A DNA stretch of 5,108 nt from Candidatus Agathobaculum merdigallinarum. Its GTDB lineage: Bacteria; Bacillota; Clostridia; Oscillospirales; Butyricicoccaceae. The translations under genes were made by a program, and so were the position numbers. The notes beneath the pieces were generated by a model that saw only the letters and a program-made list of their open reading frames with translations, was not told the origin of the DNA and made no database searches. The stretch is from positions 1-5,108 of the forward strand of contig DXDO01000040.1 in assembly GCA_019115425.1 (NCBI GenBank), written 5' to 3'. Positions 1 to 5,108 of this stretch are shown piece after piece. How positions within the stretch are numbered: the stretch's first letter is position 1; every line of letters starts with the position of its first letter.

Positions 1-1477
1 GGCGGATGATTCGGTATTCCCGAACACGGAGAAATACGGCGAGCGCCCGCAGAGCGCCATGGTCATCACGGACAAGGTGGGCAATATCGTCGGCATCGCG
101 GGCGGCCGCGGTGAAAAGACCGGCAAGCTCGAGTTCTCCTATGCGACTGACGCGCGCCGCCAGCCCGGTTCATCCTTCAAGCCGCTGTCCACCTATGGCC
201 CGGCGATGGATCAGGGCGTCGTCGTGCCGAGCACAACGGTATACGACCGCGCGCTGCGCGAGGACGAAAACGGCATGCCCTGGCCGATAAACGACGGCCG
301 CTACCCGTCCGGCCGCTCGATGACCGTGGAAAGCGGTATCGCAAGCTCGGTCAACACCATTGCGGTGCAGGTGCTCAACGCGCTGACCCCGCAGAAATCC
401 TATGACTTCCTGACCCAGCAGCTGGATATCCAGCTGGTCGGCAGCCGCACCAATGCGGACGGCACGGTGCAGTCGGATATCGACCTTGCGCCGCTGGCGC
501 TCGGCGGCCTGACCGACGGCGTCACCGTGCGCGAGATGGCGGGCGGCTTTGCCACCTTCATCAACGAAGGCGTGTTCGGCGGCACCCGCACCTATACCAA
601 GGTGCTCGATTCGGAAGGCAACGTCATTCTGGAAAACACCCCGTATACCGATAAGGGCTTTACCAATGTGCGCACCGCGTACTATATGCTGGACTGCCTG
701 CAGAACGTCACCGCTTACGGCACCGCCTCCGGCACGCAGATCTCCGGCGTGGAGACTGCCGGCAAGACCGGTACCCCCACTTCGAATACCGATATCTGGT
801 TCTGCGGCGTGACTCCGCAGTATTCCGCCGCAGTATGGGTTGGCTATGAGTACAACTACACGCTGGACGGCCTGTATGGCCGCAACGCGACGGCGATCTG
901 GCTGGAAGTGATGGAAAAGGTGCACGAGGGCGACTCCAATCTGGTGTTCGACTCGCATCCGGAAGATTTTGAAGACGTCCAGTACTGCATGGACACCGGC
1001 CTGCGCGCTTCGGGCGCGTGCCGCGCCGCGGGCCGTGCAGCGACCGGCCGCTTCTGGGCGGATCAGGTGCCGACCGAAGTTTGCAGCCACCAGAATATCG
1101 AGGAGGCATACAGCTTCACCAACAGCGGCATGAAGGGCGACTGGGAAGAGGACGAGGAGGAGCCGACGACCGATACGGAGACCGAGACCCCGGAGGAGGG
1201 CGAGGACTTCACCACGACCGATCCCGAGGGCGGCACGACAACGCCGACTGATCCGGAAGGCGGCGAAACCGGCGGCGAAACCGGCGGCGGCACAACCGAC
1301 CCGGGTACCGGCGGCGAAACCGGCGGCACGACCGATCCGGGCACCGGCGGCGGTGATACCGGCGGCGGCACAACCGATCCGGGCACCGGCGGCGAAACCG
1401 GCGGCGGCACGACCGAGCCGGAGGCACCGGCGCCGGACGATCCGGAGGCACCGGCGCCGGACGATCCGGAGGCATAA
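1..1477 (+). CDS. Class A penicillin-binding protein (PBP1A-like), 3' part; 5' end outside window
   Basis: Membrane-anchored peptidoglycan synthase; the visible part is the transpeptidase that cross-links stem peptides outside the membrane. The reading frame begins at base 2 and gives 491 residues to the TAA at 1475-1477. The N-terminal anchor and glycosyltransferase domain lie upstream of the window. All three penicillin-binding motifs are intact: SSFK with nucleophile Ser at 170-172 and Lys at 179-181, SVN at 347-355, and KTGT at 764-775. After the domain comes a segment with three cysteines (codons 986, 1019, 1082) in the spacing C..TGL....C....PTE.C..H, which I recognise from clostridial PBP1A proteins. 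From about 1138 the protein turns acidic, then Gly/Thr/Pro-rich to the end. The internal ATG at 59 is not the start, because the frame is open and conserved before it. The nearest relative by name would be ponA/pbp1A; I leave the symbol blank because the N-terminal half is missing. Confidence 0.93.
   Translation, partial: ADDSVFPNTEKYGERPQSAMVITDKVGNIVGIAGGRGEKTGKLEFSYATDARRQPGSSFKPLSTYGPAMDQGVVVPSTTVYDRALREDENGMPWPINDGRYPSGRSMTVESGIASSVNTIAVQVLNALTPQKSYDFLTQQLDIQLVGSRTNADGTVQSDIDLAPLALGGLTDGVTVREMAGGFATFINEGVFGGTRTYTKVLDSEGNVILENTPYTDKGFTNVRTAYYMLDCLQNVTAYGTASGTQISGVETAGKTGTPTSNTDIWFCGVTPQYSAAVWVGYEYNYTLDGLYGRNATAIWLEVMEKVHEGDSNLVFDSHPEDFEDVQYCMDTGLRASGACRAAGRAATGRFWADQVPTEVCSHQNIEEAYSFTNSGMKGDWEEDEEEPTTDTETETPEEGEDFTTTDPEGGTTTPTDPEGGETGGETGGGTTDPGTGGETGGTTDPGTGGGDTGGGTTDPGTGGETGGGTTEPEAPAPDDPEAPAPDDPEA
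1249..1474 (+). repeat. Gly/Thr/Pro repeat tract in the PBP C-terminal tail
   Basis: In-frame low-complexity coding repeat. The peptide unit TTDPGTGG starts at 1292, 1328 and 1370, with a divergent TTEPEAPAP at 1409, separated by GGET/GGDT spacers. The tract ends in a perfect 24-bp tandem duplication (1421-1444 and 1445-1468, unit EAPAPDDP) plus a 6-bp partial third copy (1469-1474) just before the stop. Tails like this are usually taken to be flexible wall-spanning segments; that role is inferred here. Confidence 0.85.
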
Positions 1478-1512
1478 AACGCGGCAGGGCCGTGTAAACT
1501 AACAAACGAATA

Positions 1513-1819
1513 TCGTTCAGCGCCGCACAAGGCCGCACACATCGGGGCGTTAGCGGTGCCCTGCACCCGCAATCCGCTGCAGCGGGGATGATGCGGGCAA
1601 GGAGGGACGCACGCGCGGCGAGGCAGCCGCCCACAGGGCGATGAGAGACCGGTACTGCGCAACGGAGGACTGTGAACCATGTCAGGCGGGGAACCGAGCA
1701 GCATTAAGCAGAAACCATCGTGTGCCGCAGAGCTGCCGATTTTGAGCCCAAACCGCGGAAAGGCAGCCGGGCGTGCGCTTTCGAATTGGCCGCGTGCGGT
1801 CTTGTGGGGCGCTGAACGA
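1513..1819 (+). ncRNA. ffs: Signal recognition particle RNA, large bacterial (Gram-positive) type
   Basis: RNA scaffold of the signal recognition particle. It binds Ffh and directs nascent membrane proteins to FtsY and the translocon. Regions match the B. subtilis scRNA as I remember it: the Alu-domain block TAGCGGTGCCCTG...GCAATCCGCT (1551-1577), CTGCGCAACGG (1655-1665), GTGAACCATGTCAGG (1672-1686), GCAGCATTAAG (1698-1708) and TGTGCCGCAG (1721-1730). The Ffh-binding apical hairpin is at 1681-1702, with a GGAA tetraloop at 1690-1693. The ends pair as a long terminal helix, 1513-1538 with 1794-1819: 24 Watson-Crick pairs, one G-U (1532/1800) and one G-G mismatch (1525/1807). I set the boundaries from this helix; the mature ends may be some bases inside, since about 307 nt is somewhat longer than the B. 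subtilis RNA (about 270 nt). The position just upstream of dnaX is the same as in B. subtilis. The gene is called scr there and ffs in general annotation. Confidence 0.94.
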
Positions 1820-1822
1820 ATA

Positions 1823-2052
1823 TTCGATTGAAACCACGCTTTCAATCGAAGCGATGTACCGAGCCTCCGGCTCGGATACATCGGGACGGGACAAAAGTTC
1901 CGATAAACGAAACTTTTGCTCCGACTGGTATAAAAAGTCCGGCGGAGCTGGACTTTTTATGAAAATCACGGTGTTGCCGCGATTTTCTATTGAAATGGCG
2001 CTGCAAGCAGCGCTGTGTTTGGAACGCTTGGAGGCGGGCTTGCGCCCGCCTC
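1823..2052. repeat. Array of seven short inverted repeats (hairpins) between SRP RNA and dnaX
   Basis: Seven self-complementary units sit almost end to end in otherwise gene-free DNA. (1) 1823-1833/1840-1850, 11 bp perfect, 6-nt loop. (2) 1852-1865/1869-1883, 14 bp with one bulged A at 1876, loop TCC. (3) 1892-1899/1911-1918, 8 bp. (4) 1930-1940/1950-1960, 11 bp perfect. (5) 1961-1967/1981-1987, 7 bp, with an inner CGG/CCG pairing. (6) 1998-2003/2008-2013, 6 bp, loop CAAG. (7) 2031-2039/2044-2052, 9 bp perfect GC-rich, loop TTGC. Arms of units 1, 3, 4 and 5 are A/T-rich while 6 and 7 are GC-rich, unlike the uniformly GC-rich genes nearby. The open frames crossing this stretch look non-coding. 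The array could be tandem terminators, a structured leader, or a mosaic intergenic repeat element. The pairing itself is certain on paper; any function is inferred. Confidence 0.8.
1930..1960 (+). terminator. Candidate terminator hairpin downstream of SRP RNA
   Basis: A perfect 11-bp stem (1930-1940 with 1950-1960), whose arm carries five A's on the left and five T's on the right around an AGTCC/GGACT core, with a 9-nt loop at 1941-1949. A short GC-containing stem running into a T-tract is the form of an intrinsic terminator, and the mirrored A-tract would let it act in either direction. It is the best T-tract hairpin after the SRP RNA. The core is only about five strong pairs, so efficiency is uncertain. 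Confidence 0.45.
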
Positions 2053-2055
2053 TTT
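2031..2055 (+). terminator. GC-rich terminator or attenuator hairpin before dnaX
   Basis: A perfect 9-bp stem GAGGCGGGC/GCCCGCCTC (2031-2039 with 2044-2052), tetraloop TTGC, followed by only three T's and then GTGG. The stem is strong but the T-tract is short. It lies about 60 bases before the dnaX start, so it could end upstream transcription or attenuate read-through into dnaX. The role is inferred. Confidence 0.5.
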
Positions 2056-2097
2056 GTGGTGTGAGCAGGGGATTTGCCCGTCGGAACAGAATTTTAG

Positions 2098-2105
2098 GGA
2101 AGGAG
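2098..2105 (+). promoter_or_regulatory. Shine-Dalgarno site of dnaX (decides the start)
   Basis: GGAAGGAG matches the 16S anti-SD. It lies 2 nt before the in-frame GTG at 2108, which is too close, and 11 nt before the in-frame TTG at 2117, which is slightly long but usable. Together with the family N-terminus this favours TTG. Confidence 0.7.
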
Positions 2106-2116
2106 CTGTGAGGGCC

Positions 2117-3775
2117 TTGTATCAGGCATTATACCGCAAATGGCGGCCGCAGACGTTCGCGGACGTGATCGGCCAGCAGCATATCACGGATACCCTGCGC
2201 GCGCAGCTCCAGTCCGGGCGGCTGAGCCATGCCTATCTGTTTACCGGCACGCGCGGCACAGGCAAGACAACCTGTGCGAAGATCCTCGCGCGCGCGGTCA
2301 ACTGCGAGCATCCGGTGAACGGCGACCCGTGCAACGAGTGCGCGGCGTGCCGCGGTATTCTGGACGGCTCGGTGCTCGACGTGACCGAGATCGACGCGGC
2401 CTCGAACAACGGCGTGGACAATATCCGCGACCTGCGCGACGAGACACGCTACACGCCCGCGCAGGTCAAAAAGCGCGTGTTCATCATTGACGAGGTGCAC
2501 ATGCTCTCAATCGGCGCATTCAACGCGCTGCTCAAGACGCTTGAGGAGCCGCCCGAGCATGTGCTGTTCATTCTGGCGACCACCGAACTGCACAAGGTGC
2601 CCGCGACCATCCTGTCGCGCTGCCAGCGGTTCGACTTCCGGCGCATCGGCGCGGAGGACATTGCGCGCCGCCTGCTCGACGTGGCGGCGGGCGAGGGCAT
2701 CCAGCTGACCGAAGGCGCGGCGCGGCTGATCGCGCGCCTGGCCGACGGCGCGATGCGCGACGCGCTCTCCATGCTCGACCGTGCGGCGGCTGTCGGCGCG
2801 GTGGACGAGCAGACGGTCACAGCGGCGCTCGGCGTACTGGGACAGGACGATGGTGTGCGCCTTGCCGAGCATCTCAAGGCAGGCGATCTCGCCGCGGCGG
2901 TCGGGCTGCTGGACGAATACTACAACGCGGGGCGCGACCTCGCTTCGGTCTACGATCAGATGCTCGGCCTAATCCGCGACGCGCTGCTGGTCAAAACCAG
3001 CAAAACCGACGTTTCCGCACTGATTTCGCCGGCGTACAGTGTCAAGACCCTGCAGAAGCTGTGCGACGGGCTGGCTTCCTCCACGCTGATCGCGTGGAGC
3101 CGCGTGATCGGCGACGCGCTCGACCGGATGCGCAGCGCGGCAAACCGCCGCGTGGAAGCCGAGCTGTGCGCGGTGCGGCTGTGCAGTCTGGGCGCGGAAA
3201 ACTATGACACCTTAGGCGGGCGCGTGGAAGCGCTCGAGGAAAAGCTGAAAAACGGCGTGCCGGTGCAGGTCGTACAGAGCACAGCAGCGCCCGCGCGCGG
3301 CACGGACGCACCGCCCCCGCCGGGGGACGAGGACGCGCCTCCGCCGCCGGACGACAGCGATGCACCGCTCTGGCTGGGCGAGGAACAGGGACAGACGGCC
3401 CCTGCTGCACCGGCAAAGCAGCAGCCGGAAAATACGGCTTCCGCGCTTGCAGACTGGCCGCATTGGCCGGAGCTGCTGGAAAAGCTGACCGGTAAGATCA
3501 ACACCGGCGCGCACACCAACCTCAAGCTGTCCGCGAAGGGCGTGATGGAGGATGGCGCGCTCGTTATCCTGTGCGAGGACGGTATCACCGCCATGCTCGC
3601 CAAGGCGGAACCGACCATGAAGACCATCCGCGAGCAGGCGGCGGCGCTCGCGGGCGCGCCGATCAAGGTTAAGGTGCGCGAAGCGGGCGACGAGCCCATA
3701 CAAAAGAAAAATACCGCGGTGGATGAGATCATCGGCCGCGCGAAAGCATTTGACATCCAAGTGAAAGAACTGTAA
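2117..3775 (+). CDS. dnaX: DNA polymerase III subunit gamma/tau
   Basis: AAA+ ATPase of the clamp loader; it opens the beta clamp and, as tau, tethers polymerase at the fork. The TTG start gives MYQALYRKWRP, the family N-terminus, and 552 residues. GTG at 2108 is the alternative; the frame is open to ATG 2015, but that upstream peptide is unlike the family. Visible motifs: Walker A GTRGTGKT (44-51), zinc cysteines C63, C72, C75, C78, Walker B IIDEVH (123-128), sensor 1 ATT (154-156), arginine finger in SRC (R168) and sensor 2 GAMRD (R214). A collar domain follows to about 365, then a Pro/Asp-rich linker near 395-435 and a compact C-terminal domain from W447. No convincing A-AAA-AAG type slippery site is seen, so only the full-length tau-like form is expected. 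It is the first gene of the dnaX-ybaB-recR operon. Confidence 0.96.
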   Translation: MYQALYRKWRPQTFADVIGQQHITDTLRAQLQSGRLSHAYLFTGTRGTGKTTCAKILARAVNCEHPVNGDPCNECAACRGILDGSVLDVTEIDAASNNGVDNIRDLRDETRYTPAQVKKRVFIIDEVHMLSIGAFNALLKTLEEPPEHVLFILATTELHKVPATILSRCQRFDFRRIGAEDIARRLLDVAAGEGIQLTEGAARLIARLADGAMRDALSMLDRAAAVGAVDEQTVTAALGVLGQDDGVRLAEHLKAGDLAAAVGLLDEYYNAGRDLASVYDQMLGLIRDALLVKTSKTDVSALISPAYSVKTLQKLCDGLASSTLIAWSRVIGDALDRMRSAANRRVEAELCAVRLCSLGAENYDTLGGRVEALEEKLKNGVPVQVVQSTAAPARGTDAPPPPGDEDAPPPPDDSDAPLWLGEEQGQTAPAAPAKQQPENTASALADWPHWPELLEKLTGKINTGAHTNLKLSAKGVMEDGALVILCEDGITAMLAKAEPTMKTIREQAAALAGAPIKVKVREAGDEPIQKKNTAVDEIIGRAKAFDIQVKEL

Positions 3776-3780
3776 GGAGG
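3774..3780 (+). promoter_or_regulatory. Shine-Dalgarno site of ybaB
   Basis: AAGGAGG, a full-strength ribosome binding site, begins inside the dnaX TAA stop (3773-3775) and sits 10 nt before the ybaB ATG. The last dnaX codons and ybaB initiation therefore share sequence, as expected for one mRNA. Confidence 0.85.
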
Positions 3781-3790
3781 ACATATTCAT

Positions 3791-4147
3791 ATGGCAAAGG
3801 GAAAGGGCTTTGGCGGCGGCTTCGGCGGCGGCATGAACATGCAGGCGATGATGAAGCAGGCGCAGAAGATGCAGGAGAACATGCTCAAGGCGCAGGAGGA
3901 GATCGCCCAAATGGAGACGACCGGCACCGCGGGCGGCGGTATGGTGACCGCGACCGTGACCGGTACCTCGACGCTCAAGAGCATTGAGATCAAGCCCGAT
4001 GTGGTCGATCCTGACGATATCGATATGCTGCAGGATCTGGTCGTTGCGGCGGTAAACGAAGCGCTCAAGGCGGCGGGCGAGAAGTCGCAGAACCAGATGT
4101 CTGCCATTACGGGCGGCATGGGCGGACTGGGCGGCGGCCTGTTCTGA
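3791..4147 (+). CDS. ybaB: YbaB/EbfC family nucleoid-associated DNA-binding protein
   Basis: Small dimeric protein of a family that binds DNA and is nearly always encoded between dnaX and recR; its exact task is not settled. The 118 residues fit the usual family length of about 100-110 plus Gly-rich ends. Order of segments: a Gly/Lys-rich N-terminus (1-14), a long charged helix rich in Met, Gln and Lys (about 15-43, MKQAQKMQENMLKAQEEIAQ), a beta core with GGGMVTATVTG and IEIKPDVVDPDD, a helix LQDLVVAAVNEALKAA, and a Met/Gly-rich C-terminus ending GGMGGLGGGLF. The start is fixed by the strong SD 10 nt upstream. It lies 15 nt after dnaX, and its TGA stop shares a base with the recR ATG. The Gly-rich N-terminal extension is more marked than in the E. 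coli protein. B. subtilis calls this gene yaaK. Confidence 0.95.
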   Translation: MAKGKGFGGGFGGGMNMQAMMKQAQKMQENMLKAQEEIAQMETTGTAGGGMVTATVTGTSTLKSIEIKPDVVDPDDIDMLQDLVVAAVNEALKAAGEKSQNQMSAITGGMGGLGGGLF

Positions 4148-4746
4148 TGGACTTTTTCGCACCGCCGGTCGAGCGGCTGATCGAGGAATTCGCCAGACTG
4201 CCCGGCATCGGCCAGAAAACCGCGCAGCGGCTGGCGTTTTATGTGCTCGACCTGCCCAAGGAGGACGCGGAGCGCTTCGCGGACGCGATCCGCGACGCCA
4301 AGGCGCGCACCTTCACCTGCAAGCGCTGCCAGAATCTGACGGACAGCGAGACCTGCCCGATCTGCGCGGATCAGACACGCGACCAAAAGACCATCTGCGT
4401 GGTCGCGGAGCCGCGCGATGTGGTCGCGTTCGAGCGCACCAAGGAATACAAGGGCCTGTACCATGTGCTGCACGGCACGCTGTCGCCCATGGGGCACGTC
4501 GGGCCGGACGATATCCGCATTCGCGAGCTGGTGCAGCGCGTCGCGGATGAGGACACCGAGGAGGTCATTCTTGCCACCAACCCGGACACCGAGGGTGAAG
4601 CGACCGCGATGTATATTTCGCGGCTGTTGCAGCCGTTTGGGATCAAGATCACCCGTCTGGCATACGGCATCCCAGTCGGCGGACATCTGGAGTTTGTCGA
4701 TGAGGTGACACTCACCCGCGCGCTTGAAGGACGGCAGGAGCTTTGA
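4147..4746 (+). CDS. recR: Recombination mediator protein RecR
   Basis: Ring-forming DNA-binding partner of RecO and RecF; it helps load RecA on SSB-coated single-stranded DNA at gaps. The 199 residues match the family length. Visible features: helix-hairpin-helix LPGIGQKTAQRLA (18-30); a zinc-binding C4 motif at C58, C61, C70, C73 (CKRC...CPIC); a Toprim domain from about residue 81 with the acidic E88 in VVAEPRD and the ATNPDTEGEATAMY block (143-156); and the C-terminal segment RLAYGIPVGGHLEFVDEVTLTRAL typical of RecR. HGTLSPMGHVGPDDI (109-123) corresponds to the conserved linker usually read as LSP..G.GP. The ATG overlaps the ybaB stop as TGATG, and no purine-rich SD stands just upstream (the sequence there is GGCGGCGGCCTGTTC), so translation is probably coupled to ybaB. 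It is the last gene of the operon in the window. Confidence 0.97.
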   Translation: MDFFAPPVERLIEEFARLPGIGQKTAQRLAFYVLDLPKEDAERFADAIRDAKARTFTCKRCQNLTDSETCPICADQTRDQKTICVVAEPRDVVAFERTKEYKGLYHVLHGTLSPMGHVGPDDIRIRELVQRVADEDTEEVILATNPDTEGEATAMYISRLLQPFGIKITRLAYGIPVGGHLEFVDEVTLTRALEGRQEL

Positions 4747-4764
4747 GCCCTTGCTGATCCTGGG

Positions 4765-4812
4765 GAATTGCTGCGCAATTTCGTAGGGCGCAAGAAGGTG
4801 AATTGCTGCGCA
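4765..4812. repeat. 13-bp direct repeat with hairpin potential downstream of recR
   Basis: GAATTGCTGCGCA occurs at 4765-4777 and again at 4800-4812. In the first copy AATTGC (4766-4771) pairs with GCAATT (4775-4780) around a TGC loop. In the second the same core lies in the palindrome GCTGCGCAGC (4804-4813). It starts 19 bases after the recR stop. It may be intergenic repeat DNA; no T-tract follows either copy, so it is not a clear terminator. Confidence 0.55.
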
Positions 4813-4877
4813 GCGGCAAGAGGAGGCTGGCCTGGCCCACGACTCGGCGCGCCAAACGCTGCATCCATATTCCATAG

Positions 4878-4896
4878 GGGTGCGCATTGCGCGCCC
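4878..4896. repeat. GC-rich intergenic hairpin
   Basis: GGGTGCGC (4878-4885) pairs with GCGCGCCC (4889-4896) over 8 bp, including one T-G pair, around an ATT loop. No T-run follows on either strand. It lies within the gene-free stretch 4747-5108, in which I find no supported gene or tRNA. The shape resembles the short hairpin repeats common between genes of gut Clostridia, but that kinship is from memory and untested. Confidence 0.45.
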
Positions 4897-4977
4897 GTAT
4901 ATCCCCAGAGCAGGGCGCAGCGGCTCGCGTCCCCACAGAGACAAACCACTCGATTCCTGCCTGTGCGTTATGTGCAC

Positions 4978-5011
4978 AAAAAACAGGAACGGCCGGACTT
5001 TCGTCCGGCCG
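4978..5011 (-). terminator. Terminator-like hairpin oriented for minus-strand transcription
   Basis: A perfect 9-bp GC-rich stem (4990-4998 with 5003-5011). Read on the minus strand it has a GAAA (GNRA) tetraloop and is followed by TTCCTG and then six T's (4983 down to 4978). On the + strand no T-run follows, so it is a poor terminator for recR. The 6-nt gap between stem and T-run is longer than usual, which lowers confidence. It would end a transcript entering from the right. Confidence 0.5.
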
Positions 5012-5085
5012 CTCCCGCAATAAAAGGTAGGATAGAGAGTAGAAAGCAAGAACATGTGGGGGGATCTTACGCTTTCCACGTTTAT

Positions 5086-5091
5086 TATAAT
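5086..5091 (+). promoter_or_regulatory. Candidate -10 box near right edge
   Basis: TATAAT, a perfect sigma-A -10 consensus, lies in a sudden AT-rich patch (5081-5097). No good -35 hexamer is seen at 16-18 bp spacing (GATCTT at 5063-5068 is the 17-bp candidate), and there is no extended TG. The site sits in a 12-bp perfect palindrome (5082-5093), so it reads TATAAT on the minus strand too, and the direction is undecided. A + promoter would drive a gene beyond the window. Confidence 0.35.
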
Positions 5092-5108
5092 AAATTGGAA
5101 TTGTGAAC

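Noticed and set aside
1493..1500. TGTAAACT as the SRP RNA promoter -10
   Set aside because: It matches the -10 consensus only partly and has no -35 at 16-18 bp, where the PBP stop region lies.
1063..1881. 272-residue minus-strand open frame over the PBP tail and SRP RNA
   Set aside because: Its long PPPVSPPVPG stretch is the reverse reading of the Gly/Thr/Pro repeat, and the rest is antisense to a structured RNA.
1926..1934. Extended -10 motif TGGTATAAA as a dnaX promoter
   Set aside because: It has no recognisable -35 and lies in the left arm of the hairpin at 1930-1960, so it may be chance. Left as a possibility for transcript mapping.
1823..2052. CRISPR array reading of the repeated palindromes
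   Set aside because: The units differ in sequence and length, there are no equal-length spacers and no direct repeat recurs.
1773..2111. 112-residue + strand open frame between SRP RNA and dnaX
   Set aside because: It begins inside the SRP RNA, runs through all seven hairpins, has no SD site and resembles no known protein.
2015..2116. ATG 2015 as the dnaX start
   Set aside because: The added 34 residues run through the hairpin at 2031-2052, do not resemble any DnaX N-terminus, and the ATG has no SD site.
2465..3260. Possible programmed frameshift sites in dnaX (C-AAA-AAG at about 2469, G-AAA-AAC near 3247)
   Set aside because: Both have only five A's and a mismatched first base, so tRNA re-pairing after a -1 slip would be poor. 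The first is also far too early for a gamma product.
3787..5079. 430-residue open frame on the minus strand
   Set aside because: It lies antisense to ybaB and recR, whose products are clearly recognisable. Its protein is low-complexity and Pro/Ala/Arg-rich, as expected from the reverse frame of GC-rich codons, and it crosses non-coding hairpins.
4768..5106. 112-residue + strand open frame after recR
   Set aside because: It covers repeats and hairpins, has no ribosome binding site, and its composition looks like translated non-coding DNA.

Overview
The window is chromosomal housekeeping DNA from a GC-rich member of the Clostridia. An Oscillospiraceae- or Butyricicoccaceae-like gut anaerobe is my best guess. 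The reasons are the order large SRP RNA - dnaX - ybaB - recR, which is the classic Firmicutes arrangement, a Gram-positive-type SRP RNA with an Alu domain, and a class A penicillin-binding protein with the Cys-containing C-terminal segment and Gly/Thr/Pro-rich tail seen in clostridial PBP1A proteins. The genus cannot be fixed from the sequence alone.

Layout, all on the + strand. 1-1477: the 3' part of a class A PBP gene, containing the whole transpeptidase active site (SSFK, SVN, KTGT) and a repetitive low-complexity tail. 1513-1819: the large bacterial SRP RNA, closed by a 26-position terminal helix. 1823-2052: seven short inverted repeats packed almost end to end, the last a GC-rich terminator-like hairpin. 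2117-3775: dnaX from a probable TTG start. 3791-4147: ybaB. 4147-4746: recR, overlapping ybaB by one base. 4747-5108: no gene; it holds several hairpins, a 13-bp direct repeat, a terminator-like hairpin oriented for the minus strand, and a consensus -10 box near the right edge.

How the genes work together: dnaX (clamp-loader ATPase), ybaB (nucleoid-associated protein) and recR (RecFOR recombination mediator) form a tightly spaced replication and repair operon. The SRP RNA serves co-translational membrane targeting. The PBP builds peptidoglycan and is probably a separate unit, although no terminator is visible between it and the SRP RNA.

I do not see a new multi-gene system here. The least explained structure is the hairpin array between the SRP RNA and dnaX. 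Next are the swapped base pairs in the SRP RNA apical stem and a possible short minus-strand transcript at the right end.
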